Shown here: positions 34,716 to 42,560 of the stretch, piece after piece | Position numbering within the stretch: the stretch's first letter is position 1 | How the letters are laid out: each line of letters begins with the position of its first letter | Source: Streptomyces sp. SID12501 | GTDB taxonomy: Bacteria; Actinomycetota; Actinomycetes; Streptomycetales; Streptomycetaceae | Direction: 5' to 3' | NCBI RefSeq assembly: GCF_010550245.1 | Contig: NZ_JAAGLU010000012.1 | Location: 62,001-126,000 of the forward strand | Length of the DNA: 64,000 bases | Program-made: the position numbers and the translations under genes | Notes under the pieces: model-generated | What the model saw: only the letters and a program-made list of their open reading frames with translations | The model's database searches: none | Told to the model about the DNA's origin: nothing

Positions 34716-35567
34716 TCAGAGTTGTCGGGCGATCGTGTGGATGAAGTCGCGGGACGCACTGGGGGGCAGTGACGCGGCTTCCATCCAGTCCAAGTGGGCA
34801 CGGTACTTGTCGAGTTGAGATTGACCGTGGGTGAACTCGGGGCCGTGCGCGGAGTCCAGCTCCACGGTGTCGAGCTGAGGGACCGGCCCTTCGGCGTAGA
34901 CCACCGCTTGCCCGGCGCCGGGGAATGCCCCCGCGTTGAAGGGGATCACGCGTACGCCGATGTTGTCGCGCTCGGACACCTCGCAGAGGCGGTCCAGCTG
35001 GGCGCGCATCACCTTGACGCCGCCGAACTCGATGCGCAGGGCCGCCTCGTGTACGTAGCCGATGTAAGTGATCGGCTCCTCCCGGTACAGCACCTGCTGC
35101 CGTTGGAGGCGAAGAGCCACGCGCAGCTCGACCTCCGCCGGTGAGAGGGGCGGGAGCGCGGCGCCGAAGAGAGTGCGGGCGTAACTGTCGGTCTGGAGCA
35201 GGCCAGGCATGATCATGGCCAGGCCTACGCGCACGCTCTTGGAGTGCCATTCCAGCTCCGCGATGTCGAGAAGTCCCGCGGGGATTTGCCCCCGGTACAC
35301 TTCCCACCAGCCGCGTTTACGTGTCCCGACCATGTCGACCAGGGCGTCGACGTACGCCTTGTCGCGGCAGGCGTAGTTGCAGGCCAGGGTCCTCAGTCGG
35401 TCCGTACTGATGGCCCGGACCCCGGACTCGATGTTGGACACCTTTGTGCGGTCCAGCCCGAGCAGCCCTGCGGCGTACTCCGTGGTCGCGTCTGCGGCGA
35501 GACGCATCTTGCGCAGTTCGGCGCCCAAGCGCTTCTGGCGTTCCGTCGGTGTTGACCTCGGCGGCAT
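34716..35567 (-). CDS. WhiJ-like XRE/DUF5753 regulator (triad 2)
   Basis: This 283-residue paralogue of the protein at 25288, of exactly the same length, has the same HTH (RLGAELRKMRLAADATTEYAAGLLGLDRTKVSNIESG) but a clearly diverged sensor half. The DUF5753 signatures PGLLQTDSYARTLFGAALPPL and RLQRQQVL are kept, as is the C-terminus GEFTHxxSQLxKYRAH-like segment. The start is the ATG at 35567. The middle third (residues ~60-125) differs most from its paralogue, suggesting a different signal. Confidence 0.9.
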   Translation of the reverse strand: MPPRSTPTERQKRLGAELRKMRLAADATTEYAAGLLGLDRTKVSNIESGVRAISTDRLRTLACNYACRDKAYVDALVDMVGTRKRGWWEVYRGQIPAGLLDIAELEWHSKSVRVGLAMIMPGLLQTDSYARTLFGAALPPLSPAEVELRVALRLQRQQVLYREEPITYIGYVHEAALRIEFGGVKVMRAQLDRLCEVSERDNIGVRVIPFNAGAFPGAGQAVVYAEGPVPQLDTVELDSAHGPEFTHGQSQLDKYRAHLDWMEAASLPPSASRDFIHTIARQL

Positions 35568-35847
35568 GTGTCATTTCCTCCAGCGGGTGCGGCGTAAGTC
35601 TGCCCTTCGGGCGCCTGGTTGGTCCATTCGGCTAGTGGTAATTCTGTTGAGTAGGTGACAAAAGGCCACCAAACTGGTCTACAGTCCGTGAGTAGTCGCT
35701 TACGGCCCGGCATTACTCGGAAGCGCATCGCGCGAGCCTGCCCGCCTTCTCCCTCCCTGGGAGGGGCGCGCTCGCGCCAGGGAGACAGGCCACCGGTTGG
35801 GTGTACGTCGGCTGCGTCAAGTCCGTTGTCCAGCAAGGGAGTTCGTC

Positions 35848-36360
35848 ATGTCCGCTTCGCTCGCCGTCTCGGCCTGTCCCATCTCGACCGACCTCACGAA
35901 GGCCCCGCCGCCCTCTCCTGACACGCTTACGTACGGCTTCACTCTGCCTGCGGAGGCGGTGAGTTCGCGGGTTGCGCGGGCTACGACTCGGGTTGTTCTC
36001 CAGACGCATGGGCTGGAGGAGATGGCGGACGCTGCGGTGCAGGTGGTGGGGGAGCTGACGGCTTGTGCGTTTCGGTTCGCTGCGGATGCGTCGGTGTACG
36101 TGTCGCTGCGGTGGTGGGAGGCAGAGTTGCAAGTGGTGCTCTACGACGGTCACCGGCGGCATGTGCATCCTCGGCTGGCTGCGGCCTGCGATGAGCGGAG
36201 GGGGGATGCGCTACGGGTTCTGGGGTGCGTGGTGGAGGGGTGCGGCGGGGAGTGGGGGTTCGGGGAGGCTCGGGAGCCGGGAGAGGGGACGCGGATGTGG
36301 GCTGTGCTGCCTTGGGCGGGGGCTCGGGAGTTCGCGGCAGTGGGGGTTGGGAGGGCGTGA
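35848..36360 (+). CDS. AbaAA-like ATP-binding protein (triad 2)
   Basis: This 170-residue GHKL-fold protein is almost the same as the one at 24505, with a different last dozen residues (GAREFAAVGVGRA). It starts MSASLAVSACPISTDLTKAPPP and is preceded by AAGGGAG. It is divergent from the WhiJ-like gene. It shares the weak ATP-lid of its twin. The 280-base divergent promoter region (35568-35847) also closely matches that of triad 1. Confidence 0.85.
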   Translation: MSASLAVSACPISTDLTKAPPPSPDTLTYGFTLPAEAVSSRVARATTRVVLQTHGLEEMADAAVQVVGELTACAFRFAADASVYVSLRWWEAELQVVLYDGHRRHVHPRLAAACDERRGDALRVLGCVVEGCGGEWGFGEAREPGEGTRMWAVLPWAGAREFAAVGVGRA

Positions 36361-36379
36361 CTCGGGGGCGGCGCGGGTG

Positions 36380-38371
36380 TTATTGCTGCTCCTCGGCCCA
36401 GGTGCGGGCCTGGTCGGCTTCGGCGGTGTCGCCGGCCTGGGTGTAGGCGTCGGCGGCCCGGAGCCAGCAGGCACGGGCCTCGACGCGGCGGCCGGCGGCC
36501 TTGTGGATCAGGGCGAGGTTGTGGAGGACCTGGCCCGTCCAGTACCAGTCCTCGAACTCCTGGTAGACCTCCAGTGCCTTCCCGTACCCCTCGACCGCCT
36601 CCGCCACCCGGCCCGCCTCCCGCAGGGCGTTGCCGAGGTTGTACCGTGCGCTGGCCTCGCGGCGGCGGTCCCCGGCGGCCTGGTGCAGGTCGCGGGAGCG
36701 GGTGTGCGCCTCGACCGCCTCTGCCACCCGGCCCGCCTCCCGCAGGGCGAGGCCGAGGTTGTTCCACGCGCGGGCCTCACGGTGACGGTCCCCGGCGGCC
36801 TGGTGCAGGTCGCGGGAGCGGGTGTGCGCCTCGACCGCCTCTGCCACCCGGCCCGCCTCCCGCAGGGCGCCGCCGAGGTTGTTCCACGCGTCGGCCTCGC
36901 CGTGGCGGTCCCCGGCGGCCTGGTGCAGGTCGCGGGAGCGGGTGTGCGCCTCGACCGCCTCCACCGCCCGGCCCGCCTCCCGCAGGGCGAGGCCGAGGTG
37001 GTCCCACGCGCGGGCCTCGCCCTCGCCGTCCCCGGCGCGGCCCGCCGCCTCCAGCCCGGCCCGGCCCACCCCGACCCAGTCATCGAAATACCGCCGCCAC
37101 TCCAGGTAGACCGCCAGACACGCGGCCAGCCGCCAGGCCGTGTCCGCATACCGCTCCAGTTCCCCCCACCCCACCGCGGCCACCAAACCAGCACGCTCCC
37201 CATCCAGCCAGCCCAACGCCTCCCGCCGATCCCCGAACCGCCCCGGCACCTCCATCCCCGGCAACCACCGCAACCAGTCATCAGCCGCACCCGCCCACGC
37301 GAGATAGAAGGCCAGCACCCGCCCCCGAGCCGCCTCCCCCTCCTCCACCAACCCCACATCCCCCACCACCACACCCACCCCGAACACCCTCACCAAGTCA
37401 TGCAACCGCCACCGCACGCCGGTATCCGAACCGTCGTCAGCTCTGACCGGGGTAACGAGGTGCGTGGCGGCCAGGTCCTCCAAGAGGCTCAGGGCGGCCT
37501 CCGTGTCGAGGTCGATCAGGGCGGCCACTACGTCCGTGCCGGTGTCCGTGCCGGGTGCGAGGGCGAGTAGGCGCAGCAGGCGGGCCTGGTCGGGTGGGAG
37601 CCGGCGGTACGAGGTCTCCAGGACCGGGCGGAGGGCGAGGGAGCGGCCGTACAGGTCGGTTCCGTGGGTGCCGTTGTCCAGTACGGCAGTTGGGTCCTCG
37701 GCCTGCTTGATCTCGGTCACCAGGGAGGCGATACCGCGGTGACGGCGCCGGCGCAGCATCGCGGCGGCGATCTGGAGGGCGAGCGGCAAGTGGCCGCAGA
37801 GGGCGGTCAGTTCGTGGAGGGCGTCCTGTTCAACGGCCGGGCGGTCGTCGCGTTCGTCGGCGTCGTGGAGGGCGCGGGTGATGAGCGCTGCGGAGTCGTC
37901 CGGAGGGAGCGTCTCCAGGTCGATGAGGCGTAGGGCGAGGGAGTCCGGGCGGTCGCGGGAGGTGATCAGTACCCGGTGGCGGTCCGTGCCGGGGAGCAGG
38001 GGGAGGTACTGGGCCGGGTCCGACGCGTTGTCCAGGATCAGCAGCATCCGGTCCTGCCGCTCGGCGAGGAGTTGGCGGTAGGCGTCGTACTGGCGCGCGG
38101 CGGATGGCGGCAGATCCGGGCCACGTACGCCGAGCGCGTCGAGCAGCGCCAGGACCGCCTGGTCGGCGGTGACCGGGTCGTCGTCGTAGCCGCGAAGGTC
38201 GACGAAGAGTGCGCCGCCGGGGAACCAGGCCCGCGCGCAGGCCTGGTGTGCCGCCTCGACCGCCAGTGCTGTCTTGCCGATGCCGCCCATGCCCGTGACG
38301 GCGAAGATGAGGAGAGGGGGCGCGGCGGCACCGGTCGGGTCAGGTTCCAGGCGGGGCAACAGGCGGCCCAA
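36380..38371 (-). CDS. STAND NTPase with TPR repeats (STAND-A); 5' end unresolved
   Basis: From a TTG at 38371 the frame encodes 663 residues. An NB-ARC-like NTPase has Walker A GMGGIGKT (27-34), Walker B LLILDNAS (~110-117), ITSRDR and CGHLPLALQIAAAMLR. A winged-helix/LHD element is WRLHDLVRVFGV (~325). From ~440 come at least four 40-residue TPRs that are nearly identical to each other (AWNNLGLALREAGRVAEAV). The TTG is not credible: GGCGGAG abuts it, and it would cut off the family's RPLGFTGRSAEL, which is encoded just upstream in the same frame. No ATG or GTG lies upstream in that frame, which is +1 to the nucleosidase gene ending at 38484. A frameshifted nucleosidase-STAND fusion, or an unusual start such as the CTG at 38398, is possible. 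Confidence 0.85.
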   Translation of the reverse strand: MGRLLPRLEPDPTGAAAPPLLIFAVTGMGGIGKTALAVEAAHQACARAWFPGGALFVDLRGYDDDPVTADQAVLALLDALGVRGPDLPPSAARQYDAYRQLLAERQDRMLLILDNASDPAQYLPLLPGTDRHRVLITSRDRPDSLALRLIDLETLPPDDSAALITRALHDADERDDRPAVEQDALHELTALCGHLPLALQIAAAMLRRRRHRGIASLVTEIKQAEDPTAVLDNGTHGTDLYGRSLALRPVLETSYRRLPPDQARLLRLLALAPGTDTGTDVVAALIDLDTEAALSLLEDLAATHLVTPVRADDGSDTGVRWRLHDLVRVFGVGVVVGDVGLVEEGEAARGRVLAFYLAWAGAADDWLRWLPGMEVPGRFGDRREALGWLDGERAGLVAAVGWGELERYADTAWRLAACLAVYLEWRRYFDDWVGVGRAGLEAAGRAGDGEGEARAWDHLGLALREAGRAVEAVEAHTRSRDLHQAAGDRHGEADAWNNLGGALREAGRVAEAVEAHTRSRDLHQAAGDRHREARAWNNLGLALREAGRVAEAVEAHTRSRDLHQAAGDRRREASARYNLGNALREAGRVAEAVEGYGKALEVYQEFEDWYWTGQVLHNLALIHKAAGRRVEARACWLRAADAYTQAGDTAEADQARTWAEEQQ
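36589..37020. repeat. 120-bp tandem repeats encoding STAND-A TPRs
   Basis: Units start at 36589, 36709, 36829 and 36949; the first three-and-a-half are nearly identical in DNA. Each encodes one 40-residue TPR. Identity at silent positions points to recent expansion or gene conversion. Confidence 0.85.
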
Positions 38372-38483
38372 CTCCGCCGAACGGCCGGTGAAGCCCAGCG
38401 GACGGGGCGGAAGCGTGGCCGTCGCTACCGGGACCGGGCCGTGGGAGTGGCCCGTGCCGAGCCCTCCGGGCCCCGCGTCCGGG

Positions 38484-39365
38484 CTACCGTCCGGCCTCGT
38501 CGCCGGGGCGGTGCCCGACGACCTTCGCGACGAAGGGGCCGTTGAACGTGCTGCTGCGGAAGTCGATGTGGTCCCCTCCGTACGTGGAGCCGTGAAAAGG
38601 CCCCTCCCGGGGGTCGGTCGCCGCCTGGCCGGGTAGCTGCTTCGGGGTCAGTTCGCGGAGTACGGCAACGGCTGCCGCTGCCGCGTTCGTTGCGGCCCGG
38701 GGTTGCGAACCTGCCTTGTCGGCCGCGGACTTGTCCGGGTTGGCCTGGTCGCTGATGCCCCGGATGATCAACGCGCCTGCCTCACCGGCGAGATGGACGG
38801 CGTTGGCCACGCCGGAACTCTCCATCTCGATGGCGACGGCGTCGTTGTAGTGCGTGTGGATGTGCTGGGCGAGCTCCGACTTCCGGTCCGCGAGGACCAC
38901 GTCTCCCACGGCGATCGGCTTGAAGTACGCCTGGAAGTCGGTCGTGTCGCGCAGGGCCTCCTTGGCCGCCTGTTCCAGGCGGTGCGAGGCCCGCCACGCC
39001 TCCGGGCGGACCAGGAAGCCGTCCGGGGTCTGCTTGCCGCCGTGGATCGAGTACACCTTCGTCGCGATCACGACGTCGCCGATCTCGATGTCGTCCTTGA
39101 GGCCGCCCGCGACACCGACGAGCAGCACGGCCTCGGGTTCGAGCCACGTCAGCACACGCTCGGTGAGTGTCGCCGCCGTGAGTGTGCCCTCGCCCATGTT
39201 GACGAGGACCACCTGCCAAGGGCTGTCCGGGAGTTGGCCGAGCTTGGCCTTGGTGCCGTAGCGCGGGTGGGTCAGCGTCTCGACGTCCGTGAGGCGCTCC
39301 CGCATCGCGTCGTACTCCAGCGACAGCGCGGTGAGGACGGCCACGGTTCTCTTTGTCTCCGGCAC
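38484..39365 (-). CDS. MTA/SAH-nucleosidase-like effector enzyme with motif-bearing tail
   Basis: This 293-residue protein has a nucleoside phosphorylase/nucleosidase fold (PNP_UDP) over residues ~5-240. The active-site pattern of MTA/SAH nucleosidases is kept: E17 in TALSLEYDAM, VGVAGGLKDDIEIGDVV, E180 in AIEMESSG, and D206 in IRGISDQAN. It would cleave an adenosine-type nucleoside at the glycosidic bond. In STAND-linked defence proteins this domain serves as a toxic or depleting effector. A ~50-residue C-terminal tail beyond the fold ends in the motif YGGDHIDFR (262-270), followed by STFNGPFVAKV. The start is the GTG at 39365. It is divergent from STAND-B, whose N-terminus carries the same motif, and lies directly upstream of STAND-A. 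Confidence 0.88.
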   Translation of the reverse strand: MPETKRTVAVLTALSLEYDAMRERLTDVETLTHPRYGTKAKLGQLPDSPWQVVLVNMGEGTLTAATLTERVLTWLEPEAVLLVGVAGGLKDDIEIGDVVIATKVYSIHGGKQTPDGFLVRPEAWRASHRLEQAAKEALRDTTDFQAYFKPIAVGDVVLADRKSELAQHIHTHYNDAVAIEMESSGVANAVHLAGEAGALIIRGISDQANPDKSAADKAGSQPRAATNAAAAAVAVLRELTPKQLPGQAATDPREGPFHGSTYGGDHIDFRSSTFNGPFVAKVVGHRPGDEAGR

Positions 39366-39439
39366 GTTTCTACCGTACTGGGCGGGCGTACGTTGATGTC
39401 ACGCGATGAGTGAAGGCGGCACGGGGGACGGGCGGCACG

Positions 39440-41677
39440 ATGGCGAGTGCGTACGGCGGGGATCACATCGACCTGCGGGGTGCGAACATCGCGGGCTCGG
39501 TGACGGCGAAGGCCGTGTACTACGAGCACGCGTCGGCGCCGAGTGCGCTCGATGCCCTTCCCGCCCGGGCGGTCGGATTCACGGGGCGGGAGGCTGAACT
39601 CCGGGAACTGCTGGACGCGTTCGACCCGGCCGCGTCCGAGGCCGGCCCCGAGGCGGTGGTCGTCGCGGCTGTCTCCGGACTCGGCGGCATCGGCAAGACC
39701 GCGCTCGCCGTGCAGGCCGGGTACGAGGCCTGCGGCAAGGACTGGTTTCCGGGCGGGGTGCTCTTCGTGGATCTGCACGGGTACGACGAGGAGCCCGTCA
39801 CGGGAGAGCAGGCGCTGGAGGCGCTGTTACGGGCGCTGGGTACGGATCCGGAGCACATCCCGGCCGGGCTGGACGCACGAGCCGCGCTCTACCGCTCGGC
39901 CCTCGCAGCGCGTGCCCGTGATCGAGGCCCGGTACTGATCCTGGCCGACAACGCGTCCTCGCCCGCCCAGGTGCGGCCCCTGCTTCCCGGCGGCAGCGGG
40001 CACCGACTCCTGGTCACCTCCCGCGACCGGTTGCCCCAACTGGGCGCCAGGCTGCTGGCGTTGGACGAGCTGACGCCAGAGGAGGCATGCGACCTGCTCG
40101 ACCGCGCCCTGCGGATCGCCCGTCCGGCCGACAGCCGTGTCGCCGACGACCCGGGGGAGGCCGCACGCCTCGCCGGCCTCTGCGGGCACCTGCCCCTGGC
40201 CCTCCAGATCGCGGCGGCATTGCTGGCGGTGGACCGGGACAAGCCGGTCGCCGAACTCACCGCCGAACTCGCGGAGTCCCGTGACCTGCTCGGCCATCTC
40301 GACGACGGCGAGCGCAGCGTTCGCGCGGCCTTCGACCTGTCGTACAAACGCTTGCCGCCGGAGCAGGCACGCATGTTACGTCTCCTTGCTCTGGCGCCGG
40401 GGCCGGATGCGAGCGATGAGGTCGTCGCCGCGCTCGTCGGGACCGACGCCCCTCCGATCCAGGCACTGGAGGCCCTGGTTCGCGCCCATCTCGTTGAGCG
40501 GGGGAGACAGAGCGGGCGTAGACGGTGGCGGTTGCACGACTTGGTACGGGCGTTCGGGGTGGGTGTGGTGGCGGGGGATGCGGGGTTGGTGGAGGAGGGG
40601 GAGGCGGCCCGTGAGCGGGTGCTGACCTTCTACTGCACGTGGGCGTACGCAGCTGATCGGCGTTTGCGGTGGCTGCCGGGGAGGCCGGTGCCGGCGTGGT
40701 TCACGGAACGGGCGGAAGCACTGGCATGGCTGGATGCGGAGCGGGCTGGGCTGGTAGCCGCGGCGCGTTGGGCGAGTAGGGCGCGGTATGCGGACACCGC
40801 GGTTCGGCTCGCCGAGGCCTTGGTGGTGTATCTGCGCTGGCGGCGGTACAGCGATGATCGGGTCACCGTGAGCCGTGCCGCCCAGGAGGCCGCCCATCGT
40901 GCCGGTGAGCGCAGGGTCGAGGCCAGGGCGTGGAACAACCTCGGCGGATCCCTTCGGACGGTGGGCCGGCTGGAGGAGGCGATCGAGGCCCACTCCCGCG
41001 CTCGTGACCTGCACCGAGCCACGAGGAACCGTCGTGGTGAGGGCAGGGCGTGGAACAACCTGGGCATTGCCCTGCGCGAGGTGGGTCGGGTGGAGGAGGC
41101 GATCGAGGCGCACTCCCGTGCCCGTGACCTGCACCAGGCGACGCGGAATTGCCATGGTGAGGCCAGGACGTGGAACAACCTGGGTCTCGCCCTGATGGAG
41201 GTGGGGCGGGTGCAGGAGGCGATCGAGGCCCACTCCCGTGCCCGAGAACTGCACCAGGTTGTCGAGGATCGCCACGGTGAAGCCAGGGCCTGGAACAACC
41301 TTGGTGTCGCCCTGCGCGAGGTGGGCCGGGTGGAGGAGGCGATCGAGGCGCACTCCCGCGCTCGCGACCTCTACCGGGCAACAGAGGACCGCCATGGTGA
41401 GGCCATCGCCTGGGACAACCTCGGTGTAGCCCTCGGGAGAGCGGGTCGAGGGGCAGCGGCCGTTTCGGCTCACCGACAGGGGCTGGAGATTTTCCAGGAG
41501 CTCGAGGACTGGCACCGCGTGGGCCGCACCCTCTCCAACCTCGCATCGACCCACGAGGCCACCGGCAACCCCGCCGAGGCGCTGGCCACCTGGCTCCAGG
41601 CGGCCAGTGCCCACACCCGGGCCGGTTCCACCGTCGAGGCCGACGAAGCCCGCATCCGGGCCGAGCAACAGGGATAG
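39440..41677 (+). CDS. STAND NTPase with TPR repeats (STAND-B), motif at N-terminus
   Basis: This 745-residue protein begins, from the ATG at 39440, with a ~25-residue motif (YGGDHIDLR at 5-13, then GANIAGSVTAKAV) matching the nucleosidase tail. FTGREAEL opens the NB-ARC domain, with Walker A GLGGIGKT (80-87), Walker B PVLILADNAS, VTSRDR and CGHLPLALQIAAALL. The wHTH/LHD element is WRLHDLVRAFGV (~366). From ~495 come about six TPRs of 40 residues, five encoded by near-identical 120-bp units. A GTG at 39410 is an alternative start; neither has a strong ribosome site, so a leaderless or short-leader message is possible. It probably oligomerises on sensing a ligand through the TPRs and templates the nucleosidase. 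Confidence 0.88.
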   Translation: MASAYGGDHIDLRGANIAGSVTAKAVYYEHASAPSALDALPARAVGFTGREAELRELLDAFDPAASEAGPEAVVVAAVSGLGGIGKTALAVQAGYEACGKDWFPGGVLFVDLHGYDEEPVTGEQALEALLRALGTDPEHIPAGLDARAALYRSALAARARDRGPVLILADNASSPAQVRPLLPGGSGHRLLVTSRDRLPQLGARLLALDELTPEEACDLLDRALRIARPADSRVADDPGEAARLAGLCGHLPLALQIAAALLAVDRDKPVAELTAELAESRDLLGHLDDGERSVRAAFDLSYKRLPPEQARMLRLLALAPGPDASDEVVAALVGTDAPPIQALEALVRAHLVERGRQSGRRRWRLHDLVRAFGVGVVAGDAGLVEEGEAARERVLTFYCTWAYAADRRLRWLPGRPVPAWFTERAEALAWLDAERAGLVAAARWASRARYADTAVRLAEALVVYLRWRRYSDDRVTVSRAAQEAAHRAGERRVEARAWNNLGGSLRTVGRLEEAIEAHSRARDLHRATRNRRGEGRAWNNLGIALREVGRVEEAIEAHSRARDLHQATRNCHGEARTWNNLGLALMEVGRVQEAIEAHSRARELHQVVEDRHGEARAWNNLGVALREVGRVEEAIEAHSRARDLYRATEDRHGEAIAWDNLGVALGRAGRGAAAVSAHRQGLEIFQELEDWHRVGRTLSNLASTHEATGNPAEALATWLQAASAHTRAGSTVEADEARIRAEQQG
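40923..41522. repeat. 120-bp tandem repeats encoding STAND-B TPRs
   Basis: Five units begin at 40923, 41043, 41163, 41283 and 41403, each with GGAACAACCT-type starts (last unit GGGACAACCT). They encode successive TPRs AWNNLG..LREVGRVEEAIEAHSRARDL. Their DNA similarity is high, as in STAND-A. Confidence 0.85.
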
Positions 41678-41707
41678 CAGCCACGCAGACCGGCGGGCTC
41701 GCACCAC

Positions 41708-42553
41708 TCACCCTTTCACGGCTCCACCGAGTGCGAAGCCCCCACCCACCCTCCGGGCCACCAACACATACAACAAAATCACCGGCGTCGAATAAATAAC
41801 CGAAAACGCGGCCAACTGCCCATAGACAACCGTCCCCCGATTCCCGAAGAAATCATTGATGCTCACGCTCGCCGGCATCTGATCCGGCGTGAGCAGCAAC
41901 ATGAACGGCACGAAGAAGTTCCCCCACATCATCACGAACGAGAACACCGTGACGACAGCCACCCCCGGACCCATCAACGGCAGCACAATCCGCACCAGAG
42001 ACTGAAACGACGAAGCCCCGTCCGTCCACGCGGCCTCCTCCAGTTCCCTCGGCACCCCATCCATGAAATTCTTCATCAGCCAAATGGCGAACGGCAGCTG
42101 AGAAGCCGCAAAGAAGAAGATCGTGCCCTGCATGGTGTCGATAAGGTTCACCCGCACGAAAAGCGCGTAAACGGGCACCATGATCGCAGTGATCGGCAGA
42201 CATGTGGCGAACAGAACCGTCAGCAGAAACGGTCTGTTCAACCGCGACCGAAACCGCGACAACGGATACGCGGCCAGCGCCGCACACACCACCGTCAGCA
42301 GCGTCCCGCCCCCGCACAGCAGCAGACTGTTCAGCAGCGGCGTAAACGTGACGTCATCCGTCAGCACCGCATCGAAGTTCCCCAGCGTCAAACCGTCCGG
42401 CACCCGCACCCGTAGATCAGCCCGCGGATCCAGAGCCGACAGGACGACCCACGCGAGCGGGAGCACGAACGCCGCCGCGACCACCAACAACCCCGCATCG
42501 GCCGCCAACCGGCGGTTCGCACGCCGGGACCTCATCGTCGCCACCGTCACCAC
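41708..42553 (-). CDS. sugar ABC transporter permease (MalG type)
   Basis: This 281-residue inner-membrane permease has six predicted helices. The EAA loop that docks the ATPase is EEAAWTDGASSFQSLVRIVLPLM (~187-209). It forms the second permease of a CUT1-type carbohydrate importer with the two genes upstream. The stop lies beyond the STAND-B gene's end, convergent. No ATPase gene is nearby, so a shared multi-sugar ATPase such as MsiK probably energises it; this is a known arrangement in Streptomyces, inferred here. Confidence 0.93.
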   Translation of the reverse strand: MVTVATMRSRRANRRLAADAGLLVVAAAFVLPLAWVVLSALDPRADLRVRVPDGLTLGNFDAVLTDDVTFTPLLNSLLLCGGGTLLTVVCAALAAYPLSRFRSRLNRPFLLTVLFATCLPITAIMVPVYALFVRVNLIDTMQGTIFFFAASQLPFAIWLMKNFMDGVPRELEEAAWTDGASSFQSLVRIVLPLMGPGVAVVTVFSFVMMWGNFFVPFMLLLTPDQMPASVSINDFFGNRGTVVYGQLAAFSVIYSTPVILLYVLVARRVGGGFALGGAVKG

Positions 42554-42560
42554 GGCCCCC

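Larger units (their letters stand above)
24505..36360. repeat. inverted duplication of a WhiJ-type triad at both ends
   Basis: The arms are 24505-26342 (AbaAA-like minus, regulator plus, DUF397-like plus) and 34515-36360 (the mirror image). The small flanking genes and the divergent promoter regions are nearly identical; the regulators are not. The central carbon genes lie between the arms. Recombination between the arms could invert the 8-kb interior. Confidence 0.8.

Noticed and set aside
33394..35307. A 637-codon minus-strand frame over the PPOX-class and triad 2 genes
   Set aside because: It crosses several genes, is Pro/Arg-rich, and conflicts with recognisable proteins on the same DNA.
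36589..37020. Regular 120-bp repeats that could suggest a CRISPR-like or satellite array
   Set aside because: They are in frame, have no unique spacers and encode TPR units.
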